DNA from: Xanthoparmelia taractica
Taxonomy: Eukaryota > Ascomycota > Lecanoromycetes > Lecanorales > Parmeliaceae
Length of the DNA stretch: 11,858 nucleotides
Direction of reading: 5' to 3'
Assembly (NCBI GenBank): GCA_033085395.1
Contig: JANQBS010000600.1
Location: 1 to 11,858, forward strand
Shown: one piece after another, positions 8,281 through 11,858 of the stretch
How positions within the stretch are numbered: the stretch's first letter is position 1
Layout of the letters: every line of letters starts with the position of its first letter
The notes under the pieces: model-generated
The model's database searches: none
What the model was told of the DNA's origin: nothing
Seen by the model: only the letters and a program-made list of their open reading frames with translations
Translations under genes and position numbers: made by a program

Positions 8281-8738
8281 GAAGCGCTCAGTCTGACGCA
8301 GGCGGCGTCCGAGGGTGTTCTCCTGATAACGATGCTGCAGTCTCTAGTGACGGTAAGTGACCTGGCGAACAAGTGGACCACGAGTTGAGTGCTGACCGAG
8401 TCGCTTCGCTAGCCCGATGGAAATCCGGAGCTGCATGTTCTGATTCGTGATGCACGGTGGTTTGTGCTGTATAACCGATGGATCATCGATGAAGCGCCCT
8501 TGCAGACTTACAGCTCAGTACTGGTGTTTGCTCCACAGGAGAGCTTGATTCAATGGCTATTTCAGAAGTAGATGGCGAGCTGGATACATAGATTGCCGAC
8601 GATGTAAAAGAGTTGGAGCTGGTTGCTCCAGGCGCTCGAGGGTCATACAAGTAGGGTCAACGCAATGACATTCTGCCCCAATAGCCAGCTTCTTGCCTCT
8701 GCATCAGCCGACGAGACGGTCCGACTGTGGGATGAGAT
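8281..8738 (+). pseudogene. STAND (NACHT-WD40) protein fragment: linker and first WD40 repeat
   Basis: This + strand frame matches the region between the nucleotide-binding domain and the WD40 propeller of fungal HET-E-like STAND proteins. It reads EALSL, then SEGVLLITMLQSL, then LHVLIRDARWFVLYNRWII, then APLQTYSSVLVFAP, then WIHRLP. The first WD40 repeat follows (LEGHTSRVNAMTF from 8635, and LASASADETVRLWD). Stops at 8386 (TGA), 8410 (TAG), 8569 (TAG) and 8605 (TAA) disable it. The NACHT domain is absent upstream and the remaining repeats are absent downstream. The frame ends at 8738, where an oppositely oriented tail of the same family begins. Intact relatives act as intracellular receptors in fungal allorecognition or defence. 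This copy is a relic. Confidence 0.82.
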
Positions 8739-9079
8739 TATTCTAAAAAATAATCAATTTCCAAGATGCTGATTTGACCTGAATTCAAACCAGTCGCAAG
8801 AGTATTGTTATAAAAAGTTGAACGACCGCTCCGATACTCCTGTGGAAGCCAGAGAAGATTATAACGGCCTTGTCGAATCCAATTGTTTTTTATGATCAAC
8901 GTTTGATTTGGAGAAAACTCATTCACTTGAACAAGAGCAGAATCTTTTTCAATATCTATAGTTCCAAGATCAGTGAGCAGGATCCTATCATCGTTCATAA
9001 AAGTGAGCGTTGTGATATATCTCAAATATTCAAACTTCTGCACTTCTTAACCTGTTGTCGGGTTCCACAAGGGCTTTAG
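8738..9079 (-). pseudogene. C-terminal tail of a STAND/WD40 protein, inverted
   Basis: Read on the - strand from 9079, the frame starts in a WD40 blade end (LKPLWNPTTG), meets TAA at 9047-9049 where Gln is expected, and continues EVQKFEYLRYITTLTF. It ends with the segment characteristic of fungal STAND/WD40 C-termini, WIRQGRYNLLWLPQEYRS, then NTLATGLNSGQISILEIDYF, and a stop at 8738-8740. The 101 codons after the TAA are open, but no ATG leads them, so this is a fragment. Base composition is noticeably more AT-rich than in the + strand fragment it abuts. It therefore either comes from a different paralogue or mutated under different conditions. Similarity fades in sequence upstream of 9079, probably after a frameshift. 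Confidence 0.8.
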
Positions 9080-9302
9080 ATAATATTTATGGGCAGCTCA
9101 AAGTCCAAATTAAGAAGCTCATGTCACGATCCAATGACGATAAGAACTAATTTGACTTTTCTTTTCCTATCAAGATGCGTAGCAGGCAACCTAACTCAAG
9201 CTGTCCCAAACGGATGTAGGATATCTCGACTGGGAAGGATGAAATGACGAGCAGAGAGTGGGAGTGGGCTGCCCGATTTCAGTCCATAAAACTGCTGGAT
9301 AT
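9080..9302. other. Degenerate sequence between two - strand remnants
   Basis: No confident gene. On the - strand a frame continuous with the 9303-9578 remnant stays mostly open (HSLLVISSFPVEISYI and LGCLLRILIGKEKSN) with scattered stops. Near 9080-9140 there are hints of a further WD40 blade in a shifted frame. It may be the decayed join of the two pseudogenes. Confidence 0.3.
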
Positions 9303-9578
9303 TCAAGCGTGAACCCCGCCCGCATCTTTGGAGAAACCGCTTGCGTCTGGTGCCACGATGCTCAATGTGGTCTGGAATATTACAACCCCCTCTTTCCCCT
9401 CAGGATTGAGAACTATCTATCCTAATTTCTATCTGGGGACAATGTCTGCTATAGCGCTATCAAACGCGTCAATAATAGGATCATACAGCTTTTCAGATAA
9501 GTTCGGTTGGGTGTCTTTAAAAAGCGCTCCGTTCTTTAAAAGAGAGAAAAGAATATCTCGTATCTTTTTATATAGTAA
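9303..9578 (-). pseudogene. Unrecognised coding remnant truncated by a transposon
   Basis: The - strand frame from 9578 to 9303 encodes about 90 residues that look protein-like: LYKKIRDILFSLLKNGALF, then LSEKLYDPIIDAFDSAIADI, then VLNPEGKEGVVIFQTTLSIV. Only two stops interrupt it, TAG at 9429-9431 and TAG at 9417-9419, both explainable as former CAG. It ends at TGA 9303-9305. Its 5' side is cut by the inverted-repeat element whose TA target begins at 9580. I do not recognise the family. The overlapping + strand 93-codon frame (9328-9609) runs into the transposon end and is taken as its shadow. Confidence 0.4.
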
Positions 9579-9581
9579 CTA

Positions 9582-9595
9582 CGGGTCGGAAAGGT
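9582..9595 (+). repeat. Left terminal inverted repeat of the MITE
   Basis: CGGGTCGGAAAGGT preceded by TA. It matches the inverted right end at 9839-9852 and the further copy at 10941-10954. Confidence 0.85.
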
Positions 9596-9838
9596 GTGGT
9601 ATCTGTTGAACATAGTCGTTTTCAACTTTTTTTCAACTTTTTTTAAAAAATAATATCTTTTTAATCTATTTATAGAATTTTATAATTTTATAAGCGTTCG
9701 CTTAAGCTTTTTACGTATTTTTAGAATATAAAAAAAATTACGTAATATATTTATTAAAAACTCAATAAGAGTATAAAATATCCTATATCTTTCGATATGA
9801 TATTCGAAAAACTAGTCCCATACCATTAAATATACCAT

Positions 9839-9852
9839 ACCTTTCCGACCCG
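9839..9852 (-). repeat. Right terminal inverted repeat of the MITE
   Basis: ACCTTTCCGACCCG followed by TA, the exact inverse complement of the left end core. Confidence 0.85.
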
Positions 9853-9855
9853 TAG

Positions 9856-10938
9856 ACTACACCACTTCACTATCGAATCATATGTTATCAAGTGACTCGA
9901 CAATAATGTTAAATATACGGAACATTAATGCGTCTTGTTTCTCACTTATTGATACTCTCAATACTTATAATAAAAAACATAATTATTCGATATTAATAAG
10001 TGAGCGTTAGCTCGAGATAAATTTAATAAGACTAGCTCGTCGAGCTTATATCTAAGTATATTTATACACGCTTAAGATTAATAAATTAACTTTTATCTAA
10101 TTATTATTAAATTCTATTACTCGATTAAGAGCGTATTTTAATATTTATAAGACTATAAGTCGTAAGTTATACGTATAAATTAAGAGCCTGAAAATTTGAA
10201 AAAAAAAAAAGCTAAGGCTTCGTTTATGAAATTCTTCGTTTATATAGAGATCGCGTAATTAATATAAAATAAATTCTAATATACTTTCGTCATTGAAATA
10301 TAATAACGCGACTCGAGAGCTTATACGCTTATATCTTATATAGTTTAATATTATTTCACTTCGTTCTTTGTGAGTTATTACGATATAAGATTATTACTTT
10401 ACAATTTAATATACAATAAGAGCATTTAATAATCCAGAATCCAAAGTGTTCTCAATTCTTATTATATATTCGAGATCTAATTTAATTCTTATCAATAGTC
10501 TCTTATCTTTAATTATTTAACGCGATTTTAAATTCTTAGATTAGAATTATTCGAATATAATACGAAAGAGTAGAATAAAGAAGTCGTTATACTTATAATA
10601 TACTTTTTATCTATTAGACTAGTCTCGACGTATATATATTAGATTAAAAAAAGAGACTTTTAAATTACTTCGTAATTTTAATTCTTAATAATTAATTAAA
10701 ACGCGAAAATATCGTATAAAAGATCTTCGCGAGTAAATATTTTAGATAATAAAAAATATTTATTTATTAACGAACGAGTCTTTAATCGCTTAATACTTAT
10801 AATTAATATAAAGTTATTTATTATATAAGAAAATTAATAAGATTAAATATTTTTATTAATAAAATTATAAAAGTTTAATATAATAAAATAATAACGATTC
10901 GAATAAATAAATTATCTAATTATAAGACTTTGCTTAAG
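9856..10938. other. AT-rich, RIP-mutated DNA between two element termini
   Basis: The first 100 bases (9856-9950) still contain CA and TG. From about 10015 the sequence is strongly TA-rich with preserved CG, like the left block. No transposase, RT or other domain could be read on either strand, and stops are dense in all frames. An A-run of twelve lies at 10200-10211. It is probably an old, unidentifiable transposon. Confidence 0.45.
9941..10004. repeat. 14-bp inverted repeat, possible hairpin
   Basis: CTCACTTATTGATA (9941-9954) and TATTAATAAGTGAG (9991-10004) are inverted copies with one mismatch, separated by 36 AT-rich bases. It could be a stem-loop or the ends of a very small mobile element. 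No target duplication is evident. Confidence 0.5.
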
Positions 10939-10940
10939 TA

Positions 10941-10954
10941 CGGGTCGGAAAGGT
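10941..10954 (+). repeat. Third copy of the MITE terminus (unpaired in window)
   Basis: TA followed by CGGGTCGGAAAGGT, in the same orientation as the left end at 9582. Beyond this 14-base core the similarity to the first element drops quickly. No inverse partner was found to the right within the window. It is either a truncated copy or the left end of a longer, possibly parental, element extending past 11858. Confidence 0.7.
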
Positions 10955-11087
10955 CTGGAATAGTCTAGGATATGGGGTGTCGATACCATACCATAATATA
11001 GTATAATATTGAGACCATATTATTTGATTTATATGAAATAATCTGGAAGACGTGCTAATATCATGAAATGATCTGAGAAATTTCTGG

Positions 11088-11124
11088 TATATGCAGGGGT
11101 ATCTCATATTATATGCAGGGGTAT
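11088..11124 (+). repeat. Two 15-bp direct repeats
   Basis: TATATGCAGGGGTAT occurs at 11088-11102 and again at 11110-11124, a 22-base period. They lie in the less mutated sequence after the third terminus and could be subterminal repeats of that element. Such repeats serve as transposase-binding sites in some DNA transposons, which is inference here. Confidence 0.55.
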
Positions 11125-11176
11125 GGGAAATATACTATATATAGAATAAGTTACTCTATATAGAATTATGCGAACG

Positions 11177-11262
11177 TATTCTAGTTATTATTCTAGCTAT
11201 TATTCTAGCTATCACTTCATTTTATTATTACGTTATTAAGTATTCTAGCCATTATTCTAGCC
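11177..11262 (+). repeat. 12-bp degenerate tandem repeat (TATTCTAGC-type)
   Basis: Units of ATTATTCTAGCT are perfect at 11187-11198 and 11199-11210, with a preceding variant at 11177-11186. Two further variants ending CTAGCC lie at about 11241-11262, after a TTACGTTATTAAG interruption. Confidence 0.6.
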
Positions 11263-11367
11263 ATCACTTTACTTCATTATCGTCATCACCATCACTTCAC
11301 TCCATCATCGCCATTACCATCACTTCACTTCATTATCATTATTACCATTACTTCACTTCACCATCAT
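11262..11367 (+). repeat. 28-bp tandem repeat, about 3.8 units
   Basis: Units begin at 11262, 11290, 11318 and 11346 (partial), each starting CATCACTT-ACT or a close variant, exactly 28 bases apart. Internally the unit is built from CAT, CAC and CCA triplets. CA is kept in many places despite lying in a RIPped region, so the array is young or was shielded. It is not an exact trinucleotide microsatellite. Confidence 0.7.
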
Positions 11368-11858
11368 ATTATTAAGCTAAGCTCGCTATCGCATTTAACA
11401 TCGTATTGCGAAAGGTCTTCGTAATCACCTAGGGCTTAATAAGCTATTTCTACTACTATTAATGTATTTTATTTATTTGATTATTAGAAGAATTACTAGC
11501 ACGCTAACTATAATAGTAAATTCCCTTCTTCTCCCTTCGCATCATGAAAAGAATTTACGATTATTCTTTATAGTTATATATTCTTAGTTATTATAATTAT
11601 ACGCTTCGCATAAATAATATAAAGATTAATATCTTTAAATATATAATAAAGAAAAGCTTTCGTTAACTTATAAATAGTCTTAATAATCGATCTAGAAAAA
11701 TATATCTCCTTTATATATATTATCGCGATCTCTCTTATCACTCGCGAAAAAAAGAGCTTAAAAATTATTAAATCGAATCTTCTCTAATAGCGACGAATCT
11801 CACGTAAAGTAATAATTATAATATATTAATAAAATAGAATAGATAGATTCGAGATTAG
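11368..11858. other. AT-rich RIPped sequence without recognisable genes
   Basis: TA-rich sequence with frequent stops in all frames. A small less mutated patch lies at 11390-11560 (GCGAAAGGTCTTCGTAATCACC and CTTCTCCCTTCGCATCATG within it). I could not read any protein domain. It may be the interior of the element whose left end is at 10941. Confidence 0.4.

Larger units (their letters stand above)
9582..9852. mobile_element. 271-bp MITE-like element with TA target duplication (Tc1/mariner-pogo type)
   Basis: The two ends are inverted copies of CGGGTCGGAAAGGT (left 9582-9595, right complement 9839-9852). Including flanks, 23 of 24 positions match between 9579-9602 and 9832-9855. TA flanks both sides (9580-9581 and 9853-9854), the target preference of Tc1/mariner/pogo elements, including fungal Fot1 types. 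The interior is AT-rich with poly-T, has no coding capacity, and contains a tandem TTTTCAAC-plus-T-run near 9620-9645. It is therefore a non-autonomous miniature element, mobilised by a transposase in trans. It interrupts a - strand coding remnant. Confidence 0.8.

Noticed and set aside
8097..8381. 94-codon - strand frame
   Set aside because: It overlaps the + strand STAND linker, which has clear family similarity. No motif on the - strand.
9328..9609. 93-codon + strand frame ending inside the MITE
   Set aside because: It reads across the transposon boundary, and the opposite strand carries the more protein-like frame.
10015..10938. Possible pogo/Fot1 transposase in the AT-rich block between the termini
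   Set aside because: I tried to read DDE or HTH motifs in parts of both strands and found none beyond chance. Left as unassigned.
11262..11367. CRISPR-like array
   Set aside because: The 28-bp units are head-to-tail without unique spacers and the context is fungal, so it is a minisatellite.

Overview
The window looks like part of a filamentous ascomycete (Pezizomycotina) genome with a two-compartment structure: AT-rich blocks of mutated transposons on both sides (about 1-3790 and 9600-11858) around a base-balanced island (about 3830-9580). In the AT-rich blocks the dinucleotides CA and TG are almost absent, TA is in great excess and CG is common. This is the footprint of repeat-induced point mutation (RIP) acting mainly on CpA. 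The fungal assignment also rests on the gene families present: a fungal-type ubiquitin hydrolase, STAND proteins with WD40 repeats, an OrsD-like zinc-binding protein, and a chromodomain Ty3/gypsy element.

Layout. 1-3288 is the heavily RIPped pol of a Ty3/gypsy chromovirus on the + strand (reverse transcriptase, RNase H, integrase, chromodomain), entered part-way. A purine tract and the probable 3' LTR start at 3289. 3530-4077 is unassigned sequence leading into the promoter of the only clearly intact gene, a ubiquitin C-terminal hydrolase (4078-4815, +). Then come an ankyrin-repeat remnant on the - strand (5100-5385), a TATA-box promoter followed by an OrsD-like zinc-binding ORF that breaks off by frameshift (5899-6357), and an unrecognised 220-codon ORF (6491-7153). 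A long + strand frame with zinc-finger-like motifs follows, broken only by stop codons (about 7337-8062). Next is a decayed STAND/WD40 fragment on the + strand (8281-8738), joined directly to the C-terminal tail of a STAND/WD40 protein on the - strand (8738-9079). An unrecognised - strand coding remnant (9303-9578) is cut off by a 271-bp miniature inverted-repeat element (9582-9852).

The right-hand AT-rich block holds a short inverted repeat (9941-10004), about 0.9 kb of RIPped sequence without identifiable coding, a second copy of the element terminus (10941-10954), a pair of 15-bp direct repeats, and two tandem arrays with 12-bp and 28-bp units.

There is no operon-like cooperation between genes. 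The best overall reading is one conserved housekeeping gene next to a graveyard of STAND-type (ankyrin and WD40) and zinc-finger gene fragments, bounded by RIP-inactivated transposons. I found no convincing new biological system. The most useful leads are the Asp-to-Glu change at the expected catalytic position of the hydrolase, the hidden zinc-finger frame, the inverted STAND junction, and the small inverted-repeat family.
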